This document shows positions 55,360-64,000 of a DNA stretch of 64,000 bases, one piece after another (within the stretch, counting starts at the first letter, position 1; the number at the start of each line of letters is the position of its first letter). A program made the translations under genes and the position numbers. Under the pieces are notes generated by a model, which saw only the letters and a program-made list of their open reading frames with translations, did not search any database and had not been told where the DNA came from. The DNA is taken from contig QXCR01000083.1 in the NCBI GenBank assembly GCA_004380135.1, forward strand, positions 62,001-126,000, given 5' to 3'. The stretch comes from Stemphylium vesicarium. Lineage: Eukaryota > Ascomycota > Dothideomycetes > Pleosporales > Pleosporaceae.

Positions 55360-56449
55360 GGATCAGGCTTAGGCTTAGACTTGGGCTTAGGTTTAGGCCG
55401 AGTATTGGGGGGGTGAGAGATGTTGAGTTTGATTTGAGTAAGTATAGGCAAGATATACACATGTAGAGAGAAAGAAAGAGACGGGGATTTATATACGTGA
55501 TTTATATGAGACTTGAGTTGGCTGTCCAGCAGACTTTTATCTTTGGCTAGAATGGCGACATTAGTATTACCATACATGTTGGAAGGCTCACTAGTGAAAG
55601 GAAATAACGATAGCTATGAATGCATTCTGTACGATGTTGGTTGACTTGTTCTTGTTGCTACGTGAGGGTGCTACGGACGTATACATGATCTGAGATGAGT
55701 AGAGCCGACGTAGGATCGAGTCGGCTCGTTGGGCAGCGCTGAGGCGCCGACGTACCTACTGATACTCATGATCCGACAATACATGATATATTATGCACCA
55801 CACAAACAGGAACAAGACTGTATTGAAACGCGTACTTGACTTCACAACGGACCAGTAAAATGCGCAAAAGAAGTTTTTTTCTTTTTTCCATGTGTTTTTT
55901 ACTTGCTTGCCTGCTATTGTGAATGGGTGCAGTAACGCAAGACAAGAGGATGGAAAGATAGGCTCGCCACTAACGATTAACAGCAAAAAGACGAGTGATG
56001 TGTACGAGCAGCGGACGGAAGGATTTGAAAAAAAAAAGCCAGAAAAAAAGAACAACACCAACGCCGATGAAAACTCCCAAACTCCGCGAACCTGACCCTC
56101 GATCGGGGCAAACAGGTAAAAAAAAAACCCCCCTTTGCTTGAAAAAAAGGAAAAAGAAGAACACATCCACAGAAACGCCGCACCTAGCAATTTGCAAAAT
56201 CGCCCAACACACCGATTTCCCCCACAACGACGCCCCCCACCTATTCTTAATTCCCCATATTCTGTCTTAGCGCTATCCCATACCTAACTCCTAAGCCATA
56301 TACATACCACAACCTCACTACCAACATCACTACAACAGACACAAACCCCTCTCTCCTTACTCTCTCCATCTACCCCACCCCCTACACCTCTCAAGCCACC
56401 TCAACACACGGCCACGACTCAGTTTAACACGCTTGGCGCCACGAGCAGC
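55360..56449. other. 1.1 kb convergent intergenic region
   Basis: This contains the 3' regions of ELG1 and the UBP1-type gene. It includes a short TTAGGC-like hexamer tract near its start and several A-runs (for example about 56,029 and 56,119). Frames across the A-runs encode Phe/Lys runs and are not genes. Confidence 0.5.
55369..55398 (+). repeat. Degenerate telomere-like hexamer tract
   Basis: Five consecutive hexamers (TTAGGC, TTAGAC, TTGGGC, TTAGGT, TTAGGC) begin about 10 bp after the ELG1 stop. They resemble but do not match the fungal telomere unit TTAGGG. Confidence 0.55.
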
Positions 56450-58708
56450 CTACGTCGCAGACACCAACGGCAAGCTCTGTCTCTTGCGGCGGCCGCGCCC
56501 CGACGCCGCATTACCCGCGGTGCGCATGGTGTTGGGCGAGACCTTGGAAGAAGGCGGAGGAGACGAGAGGACGGATTTTGGGGGCGTGGGAGCATGGGCG
56601 TTGGCCTCCGATTCGTAGTCAGAGGTTAATTGCGTGGAGGGGGCGGTGTTGGATTCCATGTCGTCGTTGTCGTTACTGTCGCTGGCTGATGTTTGCGAGG
56701 ATGCGGGTTGAGATGAGGGTGTGGTGCTGGGAGAGGAGTCGGGTGTGGCTTCTGTTGGCGGGATGCCGAGTTGAGGTGGAGAGGCTGGGTCTTGGGGTGA
56801 GGAGGCAGGAATGAGGTCGAGGAGGTCGTCGTCGTCGTCTTCTGGTAAGGCGAGGCTGATTGCTTCTTCATCTGGAGAGATTTGTGTGTATGCGGTGACG
56901 TCGGCTGGTGGTAATGGAGCATCCTCAGCTATTGCCGTGGCATTCTCATGTGCGGGCTGAGATGGCGCGGGCGTCGAGTCATCGATGCGCTCGTAGAAGA
57001 GCATGAAAACGTTACCCTGGTGCGCTTCCTCTTCGGATACAGGGTAGACGCTGTCGTCGCTGAAGCGCCACCACTGTTCAGATGGGGCAGGCGCAGTAGT
57101 TTCCTCGGACACCTGTTGCTTCTTCTCATCTTGGCCTTCCTCGTCATCGACAGATGAGTTCTCAATCGCCTCATTATCTTCTGACTTTGGAGCAATCTTT
57201 GGGTGCGATCGATAGCACACGTAGTGTCCGTTACCATGTGAGCCATAATGTGTGACTGCAGCTCGAAGCTGATACTGAAAGGGAGAATCGGCCATGGGCT
57301 GTCCTCTTGACAGCATGGACTGTCTAGGGTCTCTTGGCCATTCTTCTTCCGACATGGCAGGTTGTTTTGAGCCAGTCGGCGCGCCGCCCAGACACCAATT
57401 ACCCAGATCCAGTACGGTTGGGTATGAAACGCCAGCCGTATTCTTGAAGGGCATTCCAGTGTACTCATTGAAGCTGCTGCGGTTGACATGGAGTACCAAT
57501 GACTGGGGTGCGCGTGCGACGACTGCCTGCTTCGATTTGGTGCTCTGCACCCAGTTCTTCTTGGGCAGATTGAGCGTCTTCAACAGCGTCTTGTCCTCAA
57601 AGTCTTCCTTTTCCAAAGCTTCCTGCACGGCGTCAAGTCTACCCTTCAATGGTGAATCCGGATTCCTGGCGACCAAGGGGACTAGGGTCTTCTGCAGCTT
57701 AAGCAGTGTGCACTTGGCGCATTCGACACCATCAATAAACTCCAGGGTTGTGTATTCGTCGAGACATTCGCGGATATCGTATCCGTAGTTCTTACCCAAA
57801 GACACAGTGATGCAGTTGAAGGGAATGAGCGTTAGACCTTCAGAGTAACCGCAGGAGGTGCAACCGACGCGCTGGGCGAGGCGACCCTCGAGGGGATTTG
57901 GTGGAGCTTGTGTGACTGGCGCTCCTGACTTGTCCTTGGCGTCTTTCGCTCCTTGTGCTTTTTCATCTGCATCCGGTGAGTCGCTGAGGCTCTTTGTAAC
58001 TTCAAACCAGGAGACAGAGGATCGCCTCTTACTACTAGCAGTTTTCTTGACCTCCTCGTCCAGCGCATCCAATATCTTGCTATAATACTCCTGCGCATCC
58101 TGCTGTTCAAAAGTGCTCATCGACTTCAGCTTGCCGCGTATCCAAAAGTGCTGACCCGTATTCTCTGGGTCGTTGAGTTTTGTAATAATGTCGAACAAGG
58201 CACCGTTTGTGCTTTCGGGGGAGAGCGAGGGATGTTGGGATGTGGTTTTGTTGAGATGTTCGCGTAGCGATGGAAGGGAGGCGAGGCCTTGGATAACACT
58301 ATTCTGGTAGCAAGAGTTGCTGATATTGCCCAAGCCCGGTGGGACGTCGCTGGGACCCATGGAGAGAGCGCTTGCCATGCCCCGTACACCTTTTTGCAGC
58401 AGATTCCCAGGGCTCATGCCAAAAAGACTACCAAACATGCCCCCGTTCTGCATGGCTTCTTCGTCGTTTGATTCGGATCCAGATGCTGAGCCGAAAGAGG
58501 TCCCGCGCAATCGCAGCATTTCCGTCGCCATTCTGAGCAACTGGCGTATGTAGAAGGCTGCAGGATAGCCTAGATAGTCCAGAGACTTGAAGAGGACGTA
58601 TGCGCCTAAGATGGCCCCTAGTAAAACAGATGTGATGGTTGTGTGGGAGTCGGTCGCGTTCCACCGCTGTTGAAATGCCTCGAGTTCGGGATAATCTCTA
58701 TAGCTCAT
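56450..58708 (-). CDS. ubp1: Membrane-anchored ubiquitin-specific protease (UBP1/USP30-like)
   Basis: A single exon of 752 codons starts at ATG 58708. A transmembrane segment near the N-terminus (TSVLLGAILGAYVLFKSL, residues 26-43) is followed by the USP catalytic core: Cys box VPPGLGNISNSCYQNSVIQG (Cys at about 133), QQDAQEYYSKILDALDEEV, a CxxC zinc pair region (VGCTSCGYSE and VECAKCTLL), and the His box HYGSHGNGHYVCYRSH (His at about 492) with WWRFSDDSVYPV completing the site. The C-terminal ~200 residues are acidic and Ser/Pro-rich. The architecture matches fungal Ubp1/USP30-type enzymes at the ER or outer mitochondrial membrane. The enzyme hydrolyses ubiquitin isopeptide bonds. It is divergent from ALB1. 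Confidence 0.9.
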   Translation of the reverse strand: MSYRDYPELEAFQQRWNATDSHTTITSVLLGAILGAYVLFKSLDYLGYPAAFYIRQLLRMATEMLRLRGTSFGSASGSESNDEEAMQNGGMFGSLFGMSPGNLLQKGVRGMASALSMGPSDVPPGLGNISNSCYQNSVIQGLASLPSLREHLNKTTSQHPSLSPESTNGALFDIITKLNDPENTGQHFWIRGKLKSMSTFEQQDAQEYYSKILDALDEEVKKTASSKRRSSVSWFEVTKSLSDSPDADEKAQGAKDAKDKSGAPVTQAPPNPLEGRLAQRVGCTSCGYSEGLTLIPFNCITVSLGKNYGYDIRECLDEYTTLEFIDGVECAKCTLLKLQKTLVPLVARNPDSPLKGRLDAVQEALEKEDFEDKTLLKTLNLPKKNWVQSTKSKQAVVARAPQSLVLHVNRSSFNEYTGMPFKNTAGVSYPTVLDLGNWCLGGAPTGSKQPAMSEEEWPRDPRQSMLSRGQPMADSPFQYQLRAAVTHYGSHGNGHYVCYRSHPKIAPKSEDNEAIENSSVDDEEGQDEKKQQVSEETTAPAPSEQWWRFSDDSVYPVSEEEAHQGNVFMLFYERIDDSTPAPSQPAHENATAIAEDAPLPPADVTAYTQISPDEEAISLALPEDDDDDLLDLIPASSPQDPASPPQLGIPPTEATPDSSPSTTPSSQPASSQTSASDSNDNDDMESNTAPSTQLTSDYESEANAHAPTPPKSVLSSPPPSSKVSPNTMRTAGNAASGRGRRKRQSLPLVSAT

Positions 58709-59245
58709 AGCTAGGAGAAGGTAGAAATGGGTATGCGATGCAGAGTCACCGCAACGATGTGGTGAACAGGCGAGGCGGATGTAGCGACGGTGGGTGAATG
58801 ATGATCAAATGTCGAGTCGTTCAGCCTTCAGGCCAGCGCAGCGTAGTCGGACAGAGCAAACGTGATGGTGCGTTTGTCTGCGACATGGGAGTGACGAGCA
58901 GTACGCGACAGTCGGGGGGCGCGACGATGGGCGGACAGCGGTGGCCGGTGGGTGGTGGGTGGCGGAGAAATTGGCGTGAATTGCTTCCTAGGCAAGGGCT
59001 TCGCAGCGCCCGATTATGAAAGGGTTATCGGAGAAGGTGCGGGCATGCGACTAGCGCCCGAAGTGGATCCGGACTCGAGCTAGTGGGGAACTTTTTGTAG
59101 AATTGCTGGATGCATTTCACAACAACATCTGAAACACACTCAGTGAGCCTTTTCAACAAAAGTCGCTATATTCACGGGAGGAGTTACAGTTTGCGCTTCA
59201 ACAAATTATATATCCGCCACCTCAAACAATACAACTCAAGACACC
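58709..59245. promoter_or_regulatory. Bidirectional promoter region, UBP1-like / ALB1
   Basis: The two divergent start codons are 537 bp apart. Frames within carry no motif. The leader of ALB1 is A/C-rich just before its ATG. Confidence 0.5.
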
Positions 59246-59903
59246 ATGGCGAAAACAGCAAAAGTCAAGAAGCGCCGTAAGTATCCCACAACATTTCGCC
59301 CAAGTAGCTTAAATAGATACTTGCAAGCCCTGAAATTACTCTCGCCTCCTAACCCCCTCCACAGAAGTAACAGTCCACTCCCGCGCCGCCCGCCGCGCCG
59401 CCTCCCCGACCACGACCCCAAAGCCCGCCAACACAACCCGCGACTCCGCCTCGCCCTCGCGCCCCTCGTCCATAAACCCGCACGCCCTCGCCGCCAAAGA
59501 CGCAGGCATCCAAAAGCGGCAGAAGAAAACCTCCACCATGACACGCGCACAGCGACTTCGCCACCAAAAGGGTCTGGAGCGTGCGGAAGAGAACATGGAT
59601 AAGCTTGCCAATAAGCGGCTGAAGAGTCTGGGGAAGGGGAAGAAGGTCACCGAGAGGGCGAAGGGCTGGGAGGATGTTAATGGGGATGGGGTGGTGGGGA
59701 AGAAGGGGAAAAAGGAGAGGGGGGTTGATGGGGAGGAGGGCGAGGGAGAGGGGGAGATGAAGACGGGGAAGGAGTGGGGTGGGGATGAGGATATGGATGA
59801 AGCTGGGGCTGAGGCTGTGGAGGTTAAGGGTGAGGGTAAGGATGTCGATGCGGCGGTACTGCAGAGTGTGCCGCCGCCTGTAGAGGTGGATGAGATGTTG
59901 TGA
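59246..59903 (+). CDS. ALB1: Ribosome-biogenesis factor ALB1
   Basis: A 31-nt exon (59246-59276) and a second exon (59365-59903), separated by an 88-nt intron, give 189 aa. The N-terminus MAKTAKVKKRQVTVHSRAAR and the later block RAQRLRHQKGLERAEENMDK, both very basic, are the marks of the Alb1 family. The rest is acidic and Gly/Glu-rich. Alb1 works with Arx1 on pre-60S particles during export from nucleus to cytoplasm. The tiny first exon encodes only ten residues before splicing, so automated models may miss it. Upstream is the UBP1-type gene in divergent orientation. Confidence 0.75.
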
Positions 59904-60167
59904 GAATGTGGGGTGTGGATGGATAGGTTACGATATGTTTGCATGATACCCAAAAACCTTGCACCGAATCAGTTGTCTTGCAACTTCTCTCATTCTGCTT
60001 TTCGGCGTGTTGAGAAACTGTACCGTCACAAAATTTGAATTCATTCAAGAGTCAACCAGTCGAGTCATCCAAAATCCACCCAGTTCAACCCTCCAACTCT
60101 CAAAAGAGACAAAAAAGAGAACACAACCCCTGTATCCCCATCCAACTTTCCTCAAAACCAACCCAAC

Positions 60168-62279
60168 TCAACGATTCCTTCCCCACCCATTCCGATAATC
60201 ATTATCCGCCTCCACAGCTGCAGTAACCTGCCCCTTGTACGAATGCCACAAACTCCTAATCTGCCCCTCACCCTCCATCCTATCCACAATCTTTCTCGCC
60301 GCCTTCTCCCTCTTGCGATCACTCCAGCCATCCCTCTTCACCAGCTTCTCCGCGCTCAAATGCCCCTTGTCCTTCAAATAATCCTTGACCCACTGGTAGA
60401 GATGGTAGCGCCAGTGATACAGGGTATGCGCGACCTGGGCGTTCGCCTTGCAAGTGGAACCAAGCGGGAAACGGTGGCTCTCCGGTGGTATGCGTTCTTT
60501 TTGGAAGTTGTAGATTGGTTTTTCGCCGTTGAGGGCGGCTTCTGAGTCCGAGGAGAAACCGGAGGAGTCGCTGGAGTCGCTGTCGGAATCGGAATCTGAG
60601 TCGGCGGCCACGGGCTCAAGGGTCTCTGGGTTGTAAGGTTGGCCTTGGAGGACGAGCTCGAAACTTGCCGTGTGGTTGGTGCGGTTGCAGGCTTCGCAGT
60701 GGGGGGACATTACCGCGCGTTCGGCGGCGCTGATGTCGTTGAGCAGGAGGTCGGGGCGCGCGCGGATGGCGCGCGTGAAGTCGGGCGTCCAGGCTGAGGA
60801 GGTGTATTTGGAGCCTGCGAGGCCCTTGACTTCGTCGTCTAGTTTGCGGAAGGTTAGTGTGTAGACGTGTTTGGTAGACTCGAAGCCGGGATGGATCTTC
60901 TTCATGACCATCCATTCAACGGCATGTTTGAAAAGGTCCTTGGTCTTCGCCCGTGATAGACTGAATGCTAATCGCATCTCGTCAAGGTCGTCGTTGGCTG
61001 AAGGCTCGCCAATGACGTTGTCTGCATCGTCGTCAATGAATTGCTCATCTTCCTGGTCTTCTTGAAACATGTCAAGTGCGTTGGCGTCACGATCTGATTC
61101 TTGTTCGTCGTCTTCGATGTCGTCCTGGTCCAAGATCTCCATATCGGTGTCTGGCTCTTCTTTGATGACTTCAAGGTCCGACTCGGAGTCACTCTCGACC
61201 ACGACCGCTCGTTTCCGCCCCGGTGTAGCTGAGGAAGGTGTTTCAGACGTGCCAGCCCGTCGCCTCTTCAAAGCCTCCAGAGCCTGTTGCCGCTTGTTCT
61301 TTGGCTTGTCATGTGTGCTTCTGAGTCTGCCTCGATCTGCGACTGGAGAGGATTGTAGAAATGCAAGTTCTTCTTTCAACTCGTCCTGCTCCTCGTCGTC
61401 CTCTGGGCCTTCCCCTGCCCCATTTTGTTCGTCTTCACCTGACGCAGAACCCTCAGTCACGCGCTTCCTCGGTTCGGGAGTAGTTTGTGTCTCTTCCGCA
61501 TCTTCAGATGGTGATCTTCGCCGCTTAAGTCTGCGCCTGGCACTCTTCGGTGGAGTTTGGTCTTCTTCTTCCTCGGCAGACGGGGAGCGTTCCTGCGTGT
61601 TCCTCCGCTTGACGCTTGAAGCCGGTCGACGAAGTTCGTCCTCTTCTTCTTCATCATCATCATCCGGAATGGCAGCTTTCTTCCCACCACCTCGACGAGT
61701 ACTGCGAGGTACAGGCTCCGGTATACTTTCTTTCTCCTGACTTCGTTTACTCGCCTTCTTTCCCTTCTTCTCTTTCTTCTTGCTCTTCTGATTCCCTTCA
61801 TCTGAACTCCCAATCTCTATCTTAACCGCACGTCGCTGGCGTTTCCGCGGTACCACCGTAACCGTCGGCTCTTCGTCTTCAGATTCGCTGTCCGGTGTTG
61901 CGCGTCGTCGTTTTCGTGATTTAGGTTCGGGTTTCACCGGAATCTGCTCTTCCTCCTCGTCCGGGCTCTTGGAATCGCTGGACTGGTTGCCTGGACCGTC
62001 AACCATGCCCAATGCTGTACTTCCAACAGGTATGCCTAAGCGCATACCCCGCTCCGTCTCGATCGCCAATTCATCCTCGCTCGTCTCCTCCTGGCGATTG
62101 CGCTTTGACACTCGACTGGGCACCTTTCTCGCGGGGTTTGATTGCTTGCGCGGCGGTTTCGAAGGCGAGCCAGCCATGGTGGTGGCGGTTGAAGATCTTG
62201 TCGTAGGCGCGGACTGGGAAGCAGCGGAGAAGTTGATTTTCGTCTGCCGTTTGCGATCGCGGATTTTCTTTGGAGCCAT
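60168..62279 (-). CDS. DUF4211 nuclear protein
   Basis: A single exon of 703 aa starts from ATG 62279 (MAPKKIRDRKRQTKINFSA); the longer frame upstream has no earlier ATG. The first 420 residues are disordered, with alternating basic (RKRRRATPDSESEDEEP) and acidic blocks resembling chromatin-associated proteins. The C-terminal region carries DUF4211: FKHAVEWMVMKKIHPGF, then a zinc-like MSPHCEACNRTNHTASFEL with paired Cys, and CKANAQVAHTLYHWRYHLYQ. The DUF4211 family is fungal, of unknown function and probably nuclear. The PKK...RQTKINF start resembles a PIP-like/TKINF motif found in replication-associated proteins, which is only a hint. Confidence 0.78.
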   Translation of the reverse strand: MAPKKIRDRKRQTKINFSAASQSAPTTRSSTATTMAGSPSKPPRKQSNPARKVPSRVSKRNRQEETSEDELAIETERGMRLGIPVGSTALGMVDGPGNQSSDSKSPDEEEEQIPVKPEPKSRKRRRATPDSESEDEEPTVTVVPRKRQRRAVKIEIGSSDEGNQKSKKKEKKGKKASKRSQEKESIPEPVPRSTRRGGGKKAAIPDDDDEEEEDELRRPASSVKRRNTQERSPSAEEEEDQTPPKSARRRLKRRRSPSEDAEETQTTPEPRKRVTEGSASGEDEQNGAGEGPEDDEEQDELKEELAFLQSSPVADRGRLRSTHDKPKNKRQQALEALKRRRAGTSETPSSATPGRKRAVVVESDSESDLEVIKEEPDTDMEILDQDDIEDDEQESDRDANALDMFQEDQEDEQFIDDDADNVIGEPSANDDLDEMRLAFSLSRAKTKDLFKHAVEWMVMKKIHPGFESTKHVYTLTFRKLDDEVKGLAGSKYTSSAWTPDFTRAIRARPDLLLNDISAAERAVMSPHCEACNRTNHTASFELVLQGQPYNPETLEPVAADSDSDSDSDSSDSSGFSSDSEAALNGEKPIYNFQKERIPPESHRFPLGSTCKANAQVAHTLYHWRYHLYQWVKDYLKDKGHLSAEKLVKRDGWSDRKREKAARKIVDRMEGEGQIRSLWHSYKGQVTAAVEADNDYRNGWGRNR

Positions 62280-62862
62280 GTTGAAGGATGGCTTCACCTC
62301 ACTTTTTGCCTGCAGGCTCTGCGTTGCGCGTCGCCGTCGCCGTCGCGTCCGACGTGCGCGAGCTGTTGGTGGCTGCAATCGCGTTGCGCAAACGGTGCTT
62401 CAATGACGGCGATGAGACGAGTCCCCAAAAGATAGTCGCAATTAATGGACTGTCCAAGGATATATATGATTGTATGAAACGGAGAATAGCCGTATGCGCC
62501 GCGATGCTTCGTTGACGGCGGGGCGGACGCAGAAAGATTACAAGGGTCCGGCGATTCAGGCGAGGCGCGCGAGCACGTGCACAAGCGTCTTCACCAGAAC
62601 ATCACCACTCTACAGTGATCTGAACTTCCACAGCAACACAACTTCTTGACATCGAGCACAACATCTGAATAGATAAACACAAACATACTATTGAAACTAA
62701 ATCCATTGTACGAACAGGCTTACTGATAAAGTACATCACGAACAGCACTCCACAACCAAACCTCATCATCTACTTCTACTCCATCCCGGTATGCACAACT
62801 ATCGCTTAGCCATGACTTTCTAACTCAATCCACCATCCCTGACCTATATCACTTTATTCCTA

Positions 62863-62919
62863 TCTCCGCATTCCCTTCCTCTCTCCGCATTCCCTTCCTC
62901 TCTCCGCATTCCCTTCCTC
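62863..62919 (+). repeat. Three tandem copies of a 19-bp pyrimidine-rich unit
   Basis: TCTCCGCATTCCCTTCCTC is repeated three times without change. It lies in the intergenic stretch between the DUF4211 gene and RAD5. Confidence 0.95.
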
Positions 62920-63040
62920 TCTTCTCCTTCTCCCTCTTACTTATTCACTTCCACCCTGCCACATCCCCACCCAGCCCCTACCTTCCAACAGAGACATCAC
63001 AGCACGCCTAGGCAAAGGAAAAAAAACTACCCCTCAGGTT

Positions 63041-63147
63041 GGATACAGCGAGACTCGAATCTGCACTTCTCGTCTTTCAACCCCTGCTGAGCTGAGAATC
63101 AGCTCCGGCGCGATTGTAGAGCGTCTTGACCATTAGACCATGTACCC
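63041..63147 (-). tRNA. tRNA-like element, possibly intron-containing or degenerate
   Basis: On the minus strand GGGTACA at the start can pair with TGTATCC at the end (one G-T pair). An A-box TGGTCTAATGG forms a normal D-arm (GTCT/AGAC), and TTCGAGTC sits where a B-box and T-loop belong. A run of eight T follows within 20 bp, as for a Pol III terminator. The total of 107 nt would require an intron of about 30 nt. However, the T-stem has two mismatches and I could not place a convincing anticodon stem, so I assign no isotype. It may be a tRNA pseudogene. Confidence 0.45.
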
Positions 63148-63530
63148 TATGCTAACTACTCACGTGATGGTGGGGAGGGGCTGATTATGGTATATGTATA
63201 CGATGTTGCGTAGGAAAGACAGAGGCAGTAAAAAGTCTACTGAGGTTCATGGTGATGGTGAAAGAGCTACAGGAGCCTGTTGGTACGAGAAGCCAGACAT
63301 GAGTAATAGAACTACTAGATATAGTGAGATTTGATCTTGTGTATGCTACTTCGCGTATATAGGGTGAAGTCTTATTCCTAAACACTTGGGTTCTACGATA
63401 TCGTAACGCAGAACGAAACAAAGGTAAGATAAAGACGACGAGGGGGTATATCCAAATGCACGTATCTCCATCTTGCCCCCAATATGCGCCTCCCAAGACG
63501 CATGCTAAGTTCCCTTCCTCGTCCAGCCTT

Positions 63531-64000
63531 CTAGCTCAACAACTCCTTGATATCTTCGATCCTCTGCACACGCTTCTCCTCATCAGACATCATACCCAAC
63601 GAACTCGCACTGCGTATCCCAAAAATTAGCACAAAAGATCCCAACTCCACGTTCCTCTTCTCAACCCAACATGGATCTGGCGAGAATAAGGGATAAAGAG
63701 TGACACTTACATAAACTTCTTCCTCTCCTGAATCCTCAACATCTTCTCCTCAATACTGCCCTCGACACAAAACCTCACAACCCGTACCTCGCGCTCCTGC
63801 CCCATCCGATGCACACGATCAATCGCCTGCGCCTCGACAGCAAAACTCCACCACGGATCCATCATGTACACTTTATTCGCGCACGTCAGGTTGAGGCCCA
63901 CGCCGCCGGCGCGCAGACTGAGCAGCAAGACGTAGGGTCGCGGTGAGCTGGTGAACTCGGTGAGGATCTGCGCACGCACTTTTTGGCTGATGGAGCCGTC
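63531..64000 (-). CDS. rad5: RAD5-like SNF2 helicase, C-terminal part (runs off the window)
   Basis: The visible parts are an exon from the window edge to 63711, a 101-nt intron (63710-63610) and a last exon 63609-63531. The sequence covers helicase motifs V and VI: LLSLRAGGVGLNLTCANKV, then MDPWWSFAVEAQAIDRVHRM and GQEREVRVVRF. The terminus QERKKFIASSLGMMSDEEKR...IKELLS is the characteristic Rad5/HLTF ending, as opposed to Rad16 or Mot1. Rad5 is a ubiquitin ligase and translocase that polyubiquitinates PCNA for error-free damage tolerance. The RING and HIRAN parts would lie beyond 64000. Confidence 0.85.

Larger units (their letters stand above)
62280..63530. other. Intergenic region with tandem repeat and tRNA-like element
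   Basis: This 1.25 kb between two minus-strand genes contains a three-copy 19-bp repeat and a tRNA-like sequence (separate entries). No protein-coding frame is supported. Confidence 0.45.

Noticed and set aside
55756..56270. Lys- and Phe-rich frames around the A-runs at 55.8-56.3 kb
   Set aside because: The frames only cross low-complexity A/T runs in the 3' intergenic region.
59336..59953. 205-codon minus-strand frame over the ALB1 gene
   Set aside because: Its Ser/Pro-rich composition is the complement of the Gly/Glu-rich ALB1 tail, and the plus-strand gene has a recognisable family signature and intron.
1..64000. Giant Starship-type element or secondary-metabolite cluster
   Set aside because: No tyrosine-recombinase captain (DUF3435) and no PKS, NRPS, terpene synthase or DMAT synthase motif is visible. 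The GMC oxidoreductase alone does not make a cluster.
1..64000. CRISPR array
   Set aside because: No regularly spaced repeats were seen, and the gene content is eukaryotic.

Overview
The window looks like nuclear DNA of a filamentous ascomycete (Pezizomycotina, probably Dothideomycetes; the class is an inference). The evidence is short spliceosomal introns (41-182 nt, mostly GTRNGT...AG), single-gene transcription units on both strands, fungus-specific families (HET domain, NACHT-ankyrin, DUF6594, DUF4211, ArAE/DUF2421 transporter), and a TpA-rich transposon that looks damaged by repeat-induced point mutation (RIP). There is no operon organisation, no CRISPR array and no biosynthetic core enzyme.

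Region 1 (1-12.4 kb) is a decaying accessory segment. It holds a frameshifted nucleoside-phosphorylase gene, a DUF6594 membrane-protein gene cut by one TAG, a complete but dead 3,088-bp hAT transposon (19-bp inverted repeats, perfect 8-bp target duplication CCCCGAGA) sitting inside an older reading frame, a phosphotransferase (APH-fold) pseudogene with three lesions, and a small cysteine-rich secreted-protein gene interrupted by TGA.

Region 2 (12.9-16.6 kb) carries two intact secreted enzymes on the minus strand: a zinc-dependent cytidine-deaminase-fold protein (four exons) and a GMC oxidoreductase (four exons).

Region 3 (17.9-27.3 kb) is mostly conserved core: an uncertain low-complexity gene, then RRP5 (1,790 aa, pre-rRNA processing) divergent from a CDT2-like WD40 gene.

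Region 4 (27.7-34.6 kb) is an allorecognition-type island: an intact HET-domain gene, an alpha/beta-hydrolase relic (SesB-like) whose tail is rich in G, N and Q, and a divergently oriented NACHT-ankyrin NLR relic whose N-terminus is rich in G, N and S. Both relics carry several stops and frameshifts. I consider this the most interesting locus, because the layout is what would be expected of an amyloid-motif signalling pair next to a HET gene.

Region 5 (35-47.4 kb) has a ferric reductase, a CAP10-type glycosyltransferase with a probable GC-AG intron and one in-frame TAA, a small secreted protein whose intron contains a tandem duplication, and an ArAE/DUF2421 membrane transporter.

Region 6 (48-64 kb) is core again: UTP8, ELG1 (ATAD5-type clamp unloader, with a canonical PIP box inside its AAA+ domain), a UBP1-type deubiquitinase, ALB1, a DUF4211 nuclear protein, a tRNA-like element, and the 3' end of RAD5 at the window edge. 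Ribosome-biogenesis genes are repeatedly divergent from genome-maintenance or ubiquitin genes across 0.4-0.5 kb intergenic regions.

The broken genes cluster in accessory regions, while multi-kilobase core ORFs (4.4 kb in RRP5, 4.0 kb in ELG1) are clean. This makes random assembly error an unlikely general explanation. Most of the premature stops are codons that one C-to-T change would produce from CAG or CAA.
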